Shown piece by piece: positions 26,967 through 34,781 of a stretch of 64,000 nt of DNA. How positions within the stretch are numbered: position 1 is the stretch's first letter; each line of letters starts with the position of its first letter. The position numbers and the translations under genes are program-made. The DNA comes from JACVRX01 sp046726315 (GTDB lineage Bacteria > Actinomycetota > Actinomycetes > Jiangellales > Jiangellaceae), in assembly GCA_046726315.1 (NCBI GenBank), contig JBKPAG010000016.1, positions 1-64,000 of the forward strand, in the 5' to 3' direction. The notes below the pieces were generated by a model, which saw only the letters and a list, made by a program, of their open reading frames with translations, had not been told where the DNA came from and did no database searches.

Positions 26967-27751
26967 CCGCACCGGTCAAGTACGTCGTCGACAGTGCCGT
27001 TGCCACCATCACACTCGACCGGCCGGACGCGATGAACAGCCTGGACACCGACACCAAGCTCGCCTTACGCGACCACGTTCTCCGTGCGGCCAGCGATCCG
27101 GCAGTGCGAGCGGTCGTGCTCACCGGGGCCGGGCGGGCGTTCTGCGTCGGCCAGGATCTCAGGGAACACGCCGATGCGTTGGCCGCCGGGTCGGACGATC
27201 TGGGACAGACCGTCCGGGACCACTACAACCCGATCGTGACGACACTCGCGACGATGCCGAAGCCAGTCGTTGCCGCGGTCAACGGCATCGCCGCCGGTGC
27301 CGGCGCCGCGTTTGCCTTCGCGTGCGACCTGCGCGTGGTCGCCGACAGCGCCGGTTTCAACCTGGCATTCGCGGCCATCGGGTTGTCTTGCGACTCCGGC
27401 TCGTCCTGGACGCTTCCGCGGCTGGTCGGCTGGGCCCGCGCTCGCGAGCTGCTGCTGATTCCCCGTACGGTCACAGCCGACGAAGCACAGGCGCTCGGCC
27501 TCGCGACCGAGGTGGTTCCCGCCGACGTTGTCGTCGACCGCGCAACCGAGTTGGCCAGGCAGTTCGCGGCCGGACCCACTCAGGCGTACGCGGCGATCCG
27601 GGAGGTGCTCGAGTACTCGGCCGCGCACACCTTGGCAGAGTCGGTCGCCAACGAGGCCGCGCTGATGAGGCGAACCGGGGCGACCGAGGACCACCGCGGA
27701 GCAGTCACTTCGTTCCTGACCAAGCAGCCCCCGACGTTCGCGGGTCAGTGA
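26963..27751 (+). CDS. Enoyl-CoA hydratase/isomerase (PaaG-like)
   Basis: Crotonase-fold enzyme, 262 residues; GTG 26963 overlaps the paaX-type stop. Landmarks: VATITLDRPDAMNSLDTDTK, the oxyanion-hole segments GAGRAFCVGQDLREH and GIAAGAGAAFAFACDLRV, then AFAAIGLSCDSGSSWTLPRL. The Asp in LSCDSG agrees with PaaG-type isomerases/hydratases of the phenylacetate pathway, and pairing with a PaaX regulator points the same way. No other paa genes are in the window, so the true substrate is open. Its TGA overlaps the GTG of tag. Confidence 0.92.
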   Translation: MTAPVKYVVDSAVATITLDRPDAMNSLDTDTKLALRDHVLRAASDPAVRAVVLTGAGRAFCVGQDLREHADALAAGSDDLGQTVRDHYNPIVTTLATMPKPVVAAVNGIAAGAGAAFAFACDLRVVADSAGFNLAFAAIGLSCDSGSSWTLPRLVGWARARELLLIPRTVTADEAQALGLATEVVPADVVVDRATELARQFAAGPTQAYAAIREVLEYSAAHTLAESVANEAALMRRTGATEDHRGAVTSFLTKQPPTFAGQ

Positions 27752-28332
27752 GCCTCCGGCCGGGCCCGGATGGGCGCCTGCGCTGTCCGTGGGCTCTGGG
27801 GTCGCCCGAATACCTCGCCTACCACGACAACGAGTGGGGCCATCCAGTCCAGGACGACGTCGGTCTGTACGAGCGGCTCACCCTCGAGGCGTTCCAGTCC
27901 GGGCTGTCCTGGCTGACCATCCTGCGCAAGCGCAACAACTTCCGGCTCGCCTTCGCCTGCTTCGATCCGGACGTTGTCGCACGGTTCAACGCCGCCGACG
28001 TCGACCGGCTGCTGTCCGATGCTGGCATCGTGCGGAACCGGGCCAAGGTAGCCGCCGCGGTGACCAACGCCCGGGCCGTGGTGTCCATGCGGGAGCGGGA
28101 TGGCGTAGGGGCGTTCAGCCGCCTGGTCTGGTCATACCGGCCGGACCCTCGTGCCGCGCCGACCAGCCTGGCCGACATCCCGGCAAGCACGCCGGAGTCG
28201 GTCGCGCTGGCCAAGGAGCTCAAACGGCATGGCTTCGTCTTCGTCGGGCCGACGACTGCCTACGCGACCATGCAGGCCGCCGGACTCGTCGACGACCACC
28301 TGGCCGACTGCTTCGCCCGCCGCACCCGCTAG
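27748..28332 (+). CDS. tag: DNA-3-methyladenine glycosylase I
   Basis: Base-excision repair enzyme that removes 3-methyladenine. GTG 27748 overlaps the previous stop; 194 residues is the normal length. Family blocks: LRCPWALGSPEYLAYHDNEW with the N-terminal zinc Cys, PVQDDVGLYERLTLEAFQSG, LSWLTILRKRNNFRLAF with the conserved Trp, LSDAGIVRNRAKV, LAKELKRHGFVFVGPTTAYA, and GLVDDHLADC providing the second zinc site (H..C). Coupling to a fatty-acyl or phenylacetate-type gene is odd, yet tag is at the same place in M. tuberculosis (Rv1210). Confidence 0.95.
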   Translation: MSLRPGPDGRLRCPWALGSPEYLAYHDNEWGHPVQDDVGLYERLTLEAFQSGLSWLTILRKRNNFRLAFACFDPDVVARFNAADVDRLLSDAGIVRNRAKVAAAVTNARAVVSMRERDGVGAFSRLVWSYRPDPRAAPTSLADIPASTPESVALAKELKRHGFVFVGPTTAYATMQAAGLVDDHLADCFARRTR

Positions 28333-28343
28333 CCGTCACTCGT

Positions 28344-28435
28344 CCGAAATGACCACGGGGCCCACCCCAGTGCATACACCGCAAGGCTTGCACGCCTGGC
28401 GTGAATAGGCAGGCATGGACCCGTGGTCATTTCGG
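28344..28435. repeat. Perfect 16-bp inverted repeat, member of a dispersed repeat
   Basis: CCGAAATGACCACGGG at 28344-28359 is mirrored exactly by CCCGTGGTCATTTCGG at 28420-28435, about 60 bases apart, between the convergent genes tag and SRPBCC. The right arm overlaps the last codons of the SRPBCC gene. The core GAAATGACCACGGGG occurs again at 34710-34724. It may serve as a bidirectional terminator or mark a dispersed palindromic element. Confidence 0.8.
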
Positions 28436-28870
28436 CTGGGGGGCAAGCGCACCGGCCAAGCGGCGCAGGGCGAAGGCGAGTCCAGCCCGAGCCAGTGGGT
28501 GCACAAATGGCCAGGCCAACCGGCCGACTGCTCCCAACGGCAGGTCGAGGTGCTCTTCCCACACCACTCGGCAGCGGTTGGCTGCAAGCGGCTCGACGGT
28601 GAACACACCGGACCCACGGACCAGCCGCCCGGTATGTAGTACTTCGCACCGGCGCGGCGGGTCCCAAGCCGAGATCGTCATCGTGTCGAGGAGCCCGACC
28701 GGACCGATGCCCGTCCAGGCTTCTATCCGGCCACCGACCCGATGCCCATCGCTCGCGCGCACCCGGGTCGCGGGCATCCATTCGCCTTGCCGCTCCCAGT
28801 CCGTGAGCATCTGCCACGCTCGCTCGGCTGGGACGGCGACGACCCGGGCAACCCGAACAACGGCGCTCAC
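28427..28870 (-). CDS. SRPBCC (polyketide cyclase/START-like) protein
   Basis: GTG 28870 overlaps the stop of the DivIVA-type gene upstream (GTGA); 147 residues. The helix-grip fold is seen in VVRVARVVAVPAERAWQMLT, DWERQGEWMP, GRIEAWTGIGPVGLLDTMTI and a long C-terminal helix (FVHPLARAGLAFALRRLAG). It probably binds a hydrophobic ligand; whether it is catalytic is unknown. Part of the block that in M. tuberculosis lies between tagA and folP2. The C-terminal codons overlap one arm of a repeated palindrome. Confidence 0.88.
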   Translation of the reverse strand: MSAVVRVARVVAVPAERAWQMLTDWERQGEWMPATRVRASDGHRVGGRIEAWTGIGPVGLLDTMTISAWDPPRRCEVLHTGRLVRGSGVFTVEPLAANRCRVVWEEHLDLPLGAVGRLAWPFVHPLARAGLAFALRRLAGALAPQPK

Positions 28871-29175
28871 TCCGCCGGGCCGCCTTCGGAGGCGGTGGCG
28901 GCGAGCCGGCTTTCGAGCTCCGTGATGCGCGAATCGCGGTCGGCGATCTCGTGCGCCAGCCGGTTCAGGACGTCGTCGACCTGGTCCATCCGGTAGCCGC
29001 GGAAGCCGACCGCGAATTGGACCTGGTCCACGTCGTCTGCGGACACTGGGCCCTCCGGGAGAGACGGCAGGACGAGGTCGGTCTCTGGCGGACCGAGACC
29101 GCCGCCCCGTCCGACCGCGACCGCCGCCACAGCGAACACCACAATCACCGCAACGACCACGAACACCACCAGCAC
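28867..29175 (-). CDS. Small membrane protein with a DivIVA domain
   Basis: 102 residues, GTG 29175 with AAGGGAG five bases upstream. One N-terminal transmembrane helix (LVVFVVVAVIVVFAVAAVAV, residues about 2-21) is followed by a linker and a short DivIVA-type motif, FAVGFRGYRMDQVDDVLNRL, then a coiled coil (EIADRDSRITELESRLAA). Wag31/DivIVA proteins mark curved membrane at poles; this small anchored version could be an accessory of the cell-pole or cell-division machinery. Divergent from folP. Confidence 0.88.
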   Translation of the reverse strand: MLVVFVVVAVIVVFAVAAVAVGRGGGLGPPETDLVLPSLPEGPVSADDVDQVQFAVGFRGYRMDQVDDVLNRLAHEIADRDSRITELESRLAATASEGGPAE

Positions 29176-29245
29176 GGCGACTCCCTTCTATGGCGGCGCA
29201 TCGATCGTGCCACGCTGTGCTCGCCACCGGCTTCGGAGGGGATGC

Positions 29246-30109
29246 ATGCGGCTTCGTCTGGGCAATCGTGACTTCGCGCCGGGTGAGCTGGCGGTCATGG
29301 CCATCGTCAACCGCACCCCCGATTCGTTCTACGACCGGGGCGCGACCTTCTCCCGGCCCGCAGCACTCGGCCGGATCGACCAGGTAGTAGCCGAGGGAGC
29401 CGACATCGTCGACATCGGCGGGGTCAGGGCGGGGCATGGCCCGCAGGTGAGTGTCACGAAGGAGATCGACCGGACGGTGCCGCTGGTCGAGGCAACCCGA
29501 CGCCAGCATCCCGACCTGGTGATCAGCGTCGACACCCACCGCGCCAAGGTGGCCGATGCGGTGTGCGCAGCGGGAGCGGACATGATCAACGACACCTGGG
29601 CCGGCGCAGATCCGGAGATCGCGGCAGTCGCGGCACGTCGAGGCGCAGGGCTGGTTTGCAGCCACGTCGGCAGCCAAGCGCCGCGCACGGACCCATACCG
29701 GGTGGCGTACGCCGACGTGGTTTCCGCCGTCGTCGCAAGGACGACCGCACTCGCGGAGCGGGCGATCGCCATGGGTGTACGCAGCGACGGCATCATGGTC
29801 GACCCGACCCACGACTTCGGCAAGAACACCTGGCATTCGCTGCGGCTCACCCGATCCCTGGACACGCTGGTCGCGACCGGGTGGCCAGTACTCATCAGCG
29901 TGTCGCGCAAGGATTTCGTCGGCGAGACCCTCGGTTTGCCCGTGGAGGAGCGGTTGTACGGCACCCTTGCGGCTACGGCAGTGGCTGCTTGGCTCGGGGC
30001 CATGGTGTTCAGAGCGCACGACGTTGCAGCGACCCGGCATACCGTCGACATGATCGCTGCGATCCGCGGGACCCGGCCGCCGTATGCCCCGCGCCGCGGG
30101 TTGGCATGA
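29246..30109 (+). CDS. folP2: Dihydropteroate synthase-like protein (FolP2 type)
   Basis: TIM-barrel DHPS fold, 287 residues; ATG 29246 has GGAGGGG five bases upstream. Motifs: LAVMAIVNRTPDSFYDRG (pterin/pyrophosphate loop), GADIVDIGGVRAG, LVISVDTHRAKVADA, MINDTWAG, DPTHDFGKNTWHSL, and GWPVLISVSRKDFVG with the conserved S-R-K. The wording and neighbours match mycobacterial FolP2 (Rv1207), a paralogue that, as I recall, lacks clear dihydropteroate synthase activity; the main folP1 is normally with other folate genes. The true reaction is therefore uncertain. Confidence 0.9.
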   Translation: MRLRLGNRDFAPGELAVMAIVNRTPDSFYDRGATFSRPAALGRIDQVVAEGADIVDIGGVRAGHGPQVSVTKEIDRTVPLVEATRRQHPDLVISVDTHRAKVADAVCAAGADMINDTWAGADPEIAAVAARRGAGLVCSHVGSQAPRTDPYRVAYADVVSAVVARTTALAERAIAMGVRSDGIMVDPTHDFGKNTWHSLRLTRSLDTLVATGWPVLISVSRKDFVGETLGLPVEERLYGTLAATAVAAWLGAMVFRAHDVAATRHTVDMIAAIRGTRPPYAPRRGLA

Positions 30110-30112
30110 GCG

Positions 30113-30865
30113 TCAGTCGGCGGCGCGGTTCACTCGCACGATCAGGTCGACCGCCAGGTCTACGTCGTCGGTGACCGAGACGAGATCCAGGTCGACCGCG
30201 GCGATCTTCTTCTCGGCCGCCACGGTGTCCCGCAGCCAGTCGAGCAAGCCGCGCCAGTACTCGGTCCCCATCAACAGGATCGGGAACCGCGTGACCTTCC
30301 TGGTCTGGACCAGCGTGAGTGCTTCGAACAGCTCGTCGAGCGTGCCGAACCCTCCCGGGAACACCACGAAGCCCTGGGCGTACTTGACGAACATCGTCTT
30401 GCGCACGAAGAAATACCGGAAGTTGATCCCGAGGTCGACATACCTGTTGAGCCCCTGCTCGAACGGCAGCTCGATACCCAGTCCTACGGAGACGCCTCCG
30501 GCCTCGAATGCGCCCTTGTTGGCGGCCTCCATGATCCCGGGTCCGCCACCGGTGATGACCCCGTACCCCGCTCCCACCAGGGCGGCGCCGAGCCGGACTG
30601 CTGTCTCGTACATCGGGTCGCCCGGCGGGATCCGCGCAGAGCCGAACACGCTGATCGCGGCGCCCAACTCAGCCAGCGATCCGAAGCCCTCGATGAACTC
30701 TGACTGGATCCGCATCACCCGCCACGGATCGGTATGCACCCAGTCGGCCGTCCCCCGGCTCTCCAGCAGACGCTGATCAGGGGTGCTTGCCTCGACCTGG
30801 GAGCCACGCAGCGTCACCGCACCGCGGTGCCGCTCGCCCAGCGGCTCAGCACGACGGGAAGTCAC
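30113..30865 (-). CDS. LOG-family protein (TIGR00730-type, cytokinin-riboside phosphoribohydrolase fold)
   Basis: 250 residues; Rossmann-like fold with ISVFGSARIPPGDPMYETA, GYGVITGGGPGIMEAANKGA and the signature VVFPGGFGTLDELFEAL (PGGxGTxxE). LOG proteins hydrolyse nucleoside 5'-monophosphates to base and ribose 5-phosphate; the M. tuberculosis relative Rv1205 is reported to make cytokinins. The N-terminal 50 residues are variable, so a later start is possible. It ends 3 bases from the convergent folP end and lies 10 bases downstream of dapE. Confidence 0.92.
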   Translation of the reverse strand: MTSRRAEPLGERHRGAVTLRGSQVEASTPDQRLLESRGTADWVHTDPWRVMRIQSEFIEGFGSLAELGAAISVFGSARIPPGDPMYETAVRLGAALVGAGYGVITGGGPGIMEAANKGAFEAGGVSVGLGIELPFEQGLNRYVDLGINFRYFFVRKTMFVKYAQGFVVFPGGFGTLDELFEALTLVQTRKVTRFPILLMGTEYWRGLLDWLRDTVAAEKKIAAVDLDLVSVTDDVDLAVDLIVRVNRAAD

Positions 30866-30875
30866 GGTCGCCAGG

Positions 30876-31967
30876 CTAGTCAGGACCCGGCTCGGATGCC
30901 GCGAGCCAGTCCCGCATCCGCAGCTCGCACTGCTCTATCTCCGCGACGCGGACTCGCTCGTCGTCGGCATGGGCGAGATTCGGGTCGCCGGGCCCGTAGT
31001 TGACAGCGGGCACCCCCAGACCCGAGAACCGCGCTACGTCGGTCCATCCGTATTTGGGGCGGGGTTCCGCGCCGACGGCAGCCACGAAAGCCGCGGCTGC
31101 GGGATGCCCCAGGCCTGGCAGGGCGCCCGGCGCGCTGTCGACCACCGACACCTCGTACCCGCCGAATATCTCGCGGACGTGCTTCGTTGCCTCGTCCTCC
31201 CCGCGGCTGGGCGCGAACCGGTAATTGACGGTGACGACGCACGTGTCCGGAATGACGTTGCCGGCGATACCACCGCGGATCTCGACGGCATTCAACCCTT
31301 CCCGGTACACCAGACCGTCGACGTCGATCTCGGCCGGCACATATGACCGCAGCCGGTCGAGGATGTCTCCGGCTGCGTGCACCGCATTGCTGCCCATCCA
31401 CGGCCGGGCGCTGTGCGCGGCGCGTCCCCGGACCGTCACCTCGGCCCGGAGCGTGCCGTTACAGCCACCTTCGACCTGCCCGGATGTCGGTTCCATCAGC
31501 ACTGCGAAATCGCCCGCCAACCAGTCCGGGTTGTCGCGGACGATCCGCGCCAGCCCACTGCGCGCCGCCTCGACCTCCTCGTGGTCATAGAGGACGTATG
31601 TGACGTCACGGACCGGCCGGTCGACGTGGGCGGCAATCCGGAGCGCGACAGCCACGCCGCCCTTCATGTCAACGGTTCCCCGTCCCCACAGGACATCGCC
31701 ATTCCAGCGGGTTGGCAGATTCCGTGCGATGGGCACGGTATCGAGGTGACCGGCGACGATCACCCGCTCGCTGCGCCCAAGACGAGTGCGGGCGATGACA
31801 GCGTCTCCGTTGCGATCGACGTGCAGATGTGGATACGACCTCAGTGCCAGCTCCACCGCGTCGGCGAGAGCGGTCTCGTCGCCGCTGACCGAGGGGATGT
31901 CGCAGATCAGCGCCGTCAGCTCGGGGCCGGGCAAGTCGAGGTTCAGCCCTGTTGCCACGGCGCTCAC
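30876..31967 (-). CDS. dapE: Succinyl-diaminopimelate desuccinylase
   Basis: M20 metallopeptidase family; hydrolyses N-succinyl-LL-diaminopimelate in the lysine and peptidoglycan pathway. GTG 31967 overlaps the VOC gene stop (GTGA); GTG 31958 is an alternative. Zinc and catalytic residues: VIVAGHLDTVPIA (H-x-D), VLWGRGTVDMKGGVAVAL (bridging Asp), VLYDHEEVEAARSGL (catalytic Glu pair region), and a C-terminal GLGVPAVNYGPGDPNLAHADDE with the last His. 363 residues is normal. dapD lies 780 bases away and dapC at 42 kb, so three of the succinylase-branch genes are in this window. Confidence 0.95.
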   Translation of the reverse strand: MSAVATGLNLDLPGPELTALICDIPSVSGDETALADAVELALRSYPHLHVDRNGDAVIARTRLGRSERVIVAGHLDTVPIARNLPTRWNGDVLWGRGTVDMKGGVAVALRIAAHVDRPVRDVTYVLYDHEEVEAARSGLARIVRDNPDWLAGDFAVLMEPTSGQVEGGCNGTLRAEVTVRGRAAHSARPWMGSNAVHAAGDILDRLRSYVPAEIDVDGLVYREGLNAVEIRGGIAGNVIPDTCVVTVNYRFAPSRGEDEATKHVREIFGGYEVSVVDSAPGALPGLGHPAAAAFVAAVGAEPRPKYGWTDVARFSGLGVPAVNYGPGDPNLAHADDERVRVAEIEQCELRMRDWLAASEPGPD

Positions 31968-32650
31968 TCCGCGACGAAGGCGCAAAACTCGTTGCCCTCC
32001 GGATCGGCCAGCACGTGCCAGGAGATCTCATTGTCCGGCGCCCGCAGGACCTGCGCTCCGGCTATCACGAGAGCGGAGACGTCCGGCGTGTCGACGTCCC
32101 AATGAACCCGGTTCTTTGCCTTCTTGGGTTCCGGCACGGAGACGAAGCACAGGTAGTCGAAGGGCAGCTTGCCGGCACCCTCGAGAGCCGACACGCGCTC
32201 GTGGGGTTCGGCGTCGCGGTCCAGGCCGAAGACGTGGCCCCACCAGTCCGACTGCGCGAGCGGGTCGGCGCTGTCGACGTTCACTTCGTATAAGCGTCCG
32301 GGCAGCGACGGTCGGCCGCCCCGGACGAAAGCGCAGAACTCGCCGCCGTTGACATCTGTCATGACCCACCAGGTGCGGTCGTCACCCGGTGGCCGGACGA
32401 CGGTGGCGCCGAGCTCCCGGATTCCGTCGAGGTCGCCCACCTCGACGTCGAGGTGCACCCGGTGCTTGACCGATTTCGGTTCTGGCACCGCATTGATCCA
32501 GACCTGCCTGTCCTCCGTGTCGCCTACGAGCCGGAGGGATCCGTCACCGGCATCCTCTGGGCTGAGGCCGAGCACCGATGCCCAGAACCCGGCCAGCCGG
32601 GTCTGGTCGCTGGCGTCCATGCACAAGGCTTTCCAGGTCGCGAGGGCCAT
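31964..32650 (-). CDS. Two-domain VOC (glyoxalase/bleomycin-resistance fold) protein
   Basis: 228 residues made of two similar vicinal-oxygen-chelate halves: domain 1 opens WKALCMDASDQTRLAGFWAS and contains KHRVHLDVEVGDLD and WWVMTDVNGGEFCAFV; domain 2 repeats these as YEVNVDSADPLAQSDWWGH, KNRVHWDVDTPD and SWHVLADPEGNEFCAFV. The paired H and E positions could bind a metal. Substrate unknown. It is the first gene of the minus-strand VOC-dapE-LOG run and diverges from dapD. Confidence 0.9.
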   Translation of the reverse strand: MALATWKALCMDASDQTRLAGFWASVLGLSPEDAGDGSLRLVGDTEDRQVWINAVPEPKSVKHRVHLDVEVGDLDGIRELGATVVRPPGDDRTWWVMTDVNGGEFCAFVRGGRPSLPGRLYEVNVDSADPLAQSDWWGHVFGLDRDAEPHERVSALEGAGKLPFDYLCFVSVPEPKKAKNRVHWDVDTPDVSALVIAGAQVLRAPDNEISWHVLADPEGNEFCAFVAE

Positions 32651-32744
32651 GCATCGGGAGCTTACGAGTCAGCGGCGGACGTAGGTACCGGGCAACCCGC
32701 CTGTCCTGGTCGAGCGACGTCGGCACCCGCCTAGGCTGTCGCGC

Positions 32745-33674
32745 ATGGCCGCACACGCCGACTCCGCGTGGGGGGTCGGTCTGGCGACCATGACGGCCGA
32801 CGACACCGTTCTCGACGTTTGGTATCCGTCGCCGGCGCTGGGCCAACCGCAGTCTGATGTTCCCAGCGACGACCTGTCACGGCTCGAGGCCGACGACGAA
32901 GACCGCGGTATCCGTCAGCGAGCGATTCGGAGGGCCATCGAACTCGCCACGCCGCCCACCGACGCAATCGACGCTTACCTGCGCCTACACCTGCTCTCGC
33001 ACCGGCTGGTACGCCCGCACGGGCTCGACCTCACTGGCGTGTTCGGGGTTCTGGCCACGGTCGTGTGGACGAACTGGGGGCCCTGTCCGGTCGACGGGTT
33101 CGAGCAGATCCGGGCCCGGCTGCGCCGGCGCGGCCGGGTCGAGGTCTTCGGTGTCGACAAGTTCCCACGGATGACCGACTACGTCGTACCGCCCGGCGTG
33201 CGGATCGCGGACGCGGACCGGGTCCGGCTCGGCGCGCATCTTGCTCCCGGCACAGTCGTGATGCACGAAGGCTTCGTGAACTTCAATGCGGGCACCCTCG
33301 GCGCCTCGATGGTCGAAGGCCGCATCTCGGCCGGTGTCGTCGTCGGCGACGGCTCGGACATCGGCGGCGGCTCGTCGATCATGGGCACGCTGTCCGGGGG
33401 AGGGACCGAGGTGATCTCCGTCGGGGAGAACTGCCTGCTGGGCGCCAACGCAGGGATCGGAATCTCCCTCGGCGACGGCTGCGTCGTCGAGGCCGGCTGC
33501 TATGTCACGGCGGGAACCAAGGTGAGCCTTCCCGACGGCAGGGTGGTCAAAGCGCGCGAGCTCTCCGGCCGGAACGGACTGCTGTTCCGGCGCAACAGCG
33601 TGACGGGGGCGGTGGAGGCCCTCGCCCGGGCCGGTGACTGGGGCGGCCTGAACGTCGCGCTGCACGCGACCTGA
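32745..33674 (+). CDS. dapD: 2,3,4,5-tetrahydropyridine-2,6-dicarboxylate N-succinyltransferase
   Basis: Transfers succinyl from succinyl-CoA to tetrahydrodipicolinate in the lysine/DAP pathway. The N-terminal domain includes LRLHLLSHRLVRPHGLDLTG; the C-terminal left-handed beta helix is visible as hexapeptide repeats around LAPGTVVMHEGFVNFNAGTL, GVVVGDGSDIGGGSSIMG and CLLGANAGIGISLGDGCVVE. 309 residues, the actinobacterial form (as Rv1201c). ATG 32745. Only two bases separate it from the next gene, so they may be one transcript. Confidence 0.95.
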   Translation: MAAHADSAWGVGLATMTADDTVLDVWYPSPALGQPQSDVPSDDLSRLEADDEDRGIRQRAIRRAIELATPPTDAIDAYLRLHLLSHRLVRPHGLDLTGVFGVLATVVWTNWGPCPVDGFEQIRARLRRRGRVEVFGVDKFPRMTDYVVPPGVRIADADRVRLGAHLAPGTVVMHEGFVNFNAGTLGASMVEGRISAGVVVGDGSDIGGGSSIMGTLSGGGTEVISVGENCLLGANAGIGISLGDGCVVEAGCYVTAGTKVSLPDGRVVKARELSGRNGLLFRRNSVTGAVEALARAGDWGGLNVALHAT

Positions 33675-33676
33675 CG

Positions 33677-34711
33677 ATGCCTGCCCCGCTTCCGGGAACG
33701 CGCGTCGCAGCGCAGGACGTTCCGATCACGAGGATGACCCGGTTTCGCCGTGCCCTGGTGACCGTACTCGTGCTTGCGCTGCTCGGCGCCGGTGGTACGG
33801 CGCTGTTGCTGTGGTGGGTCGACGGCTCGGTCGGCCCGGTGGTGCTGCGTGAGAGGTGCTCCGCCACCGTCGGCGACCAGACCGCTCGGATCAGTCCCGA
33901 GCAGGCGGTCAATGCAGCCACGATCGCCGCCGTCGCGGAACAGCGAGGTCTCCCTGCGCGGGCCGTGACGATCGCGCTCACGGCGGCCTACCAGGAGTCG
34001 GAGCTGTACAACCTCGACTACGGCGACCGGGACTCACTCGGCCTGTTCCAGCAGCGACCTTCCCAGGGTTGGGGTACGGCGGAACAGATCATGGACCCGG
34101 CGTACGCGAGTGACCGGTTCTACGACGCGTTGCTGCGTATCGAGGAATACCGCGATCTCAAGATCGCGATTGCCGCGCAGCGGGTCCAGCGCAGCGCCTA
34201 CCCCGACGCGTACGCCGAGCACGAGGCAAACGCGCGGGTTCTGGCGTCGGCACTGACGGGTCACTCACCTGCCACCCTGAGCTGCTCACTGCGGCCGGCC
34301 GACGTCGAGGAACAGTCGCCCGGCCCGAACGGCCTGACCATTCGTGCCCAAACGGTTCGCGACGAGCTCGACCGCAGCTTCGACGGGCTCGAGATCGCTG
34401 GTTACCAGGCGGGCGGGGTGTCGTCGGGTCATATCGACGGCTCTGCGCACTACGACGGACGAGCGCTCGATGTCATCTTTCGCCCCCTCGAGGACCCGGA
34501 GGTCAAGCGATCGGGTTGGGTCGTGGCGCACTGGCTCGCTGCCAACGCCGACAGACTGGGCCTGGCGACCGTCATCTACGACGCGCAGATCTGGACCGCT
34601 GGTCGGTCCGACGAGGGCTGGCGCCCCTACACGCACCCGTCCGGCAACACGTCCGACCCGACGCTGCAGCACCTCGACCACATTCACGTCGACGTCGCCC
34701 GCGGCCATTGA
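33677..34711 (+). CDS. Secreted/anchored protein with lysozyme-like and C-terminal hydrolase-like segments
   Basis: 344 residues. One N-terminal transmembrane helix (ALVTVLVLALLGAGGTALLL, about residues 26-45) places the rest outside. The first outer segment, VTIALTAAYQESELYNLDYG followed by DSLGLFQQRPSQGWGTAEQI, looks like a goose-type/transglycosylase-like fold; relatives are sometimes annotated 'heavy metal transporter', which I regard as wrong. The C-terminal 100 residues hold SGHIDGSAHYDGRALDVIF and LDHIHVDVARGH, whose H and D residues resemble a D,D-carboxypeptidase-like metal site. A cell-wall role is inferred. Starts within residues 1-20 are uncertain. Confidence 0.8.
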   Translation: MPAPLPGTRVAAQDVPITRMTRFRRALVTVLVLALLGAGGTALLLWWVDGSVGPVVLRERCSATVGDQTARISPEQAVNAATIAAVAEQRGLPARAVTIALTAAYQESELYNLDYGDRDSLGLFQQRPSQGWGTAEQIMDPAYASDRFYDALLRIEEYRDLKIAIAAQRVQRSAYPDAYAEHEANARVLASALTGHSPATLSCSLRPADVEEQSPGPNGLTIRAQTVRDELDRSFDGLEIAGYQAGGVSSGHIDGSAHYDGRALDVIFRPLEDPEVKRSGWVVAHWLAANADRLGLATVIYDAQIWTAGRSDEGWRPYTHPSGNTSDPTLQHLDHIHVDVARGH

Positions 34712-34724
34712 AATGACCACGGGG
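34710..34724. repeat. Third copy of the GAAATGACCACGGGG element
   Basis: The 15 bases equal the core of the inverted repeat at 28344-28435 and overlap the stop codon of the preceding gene. No mirrored arm is seen within the following 70 bases. Position after a stop codon repeats that of the first copy. Confidence 0.7.
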
Positions 34725-34781
34725 TCCGCAGGCACGGTGACCACACGGACGGGCGACGGGCCAAGATCTAGCCTGAGTCCC

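Noticed and set aside
29246..30109. Calling the DHPS-fold gene the main folate-pathway folP
   Set aside because: The NRTPDSFYDRG wording and neighbours fit the FolP2 paralogue, and no other folate genes are adjacent.
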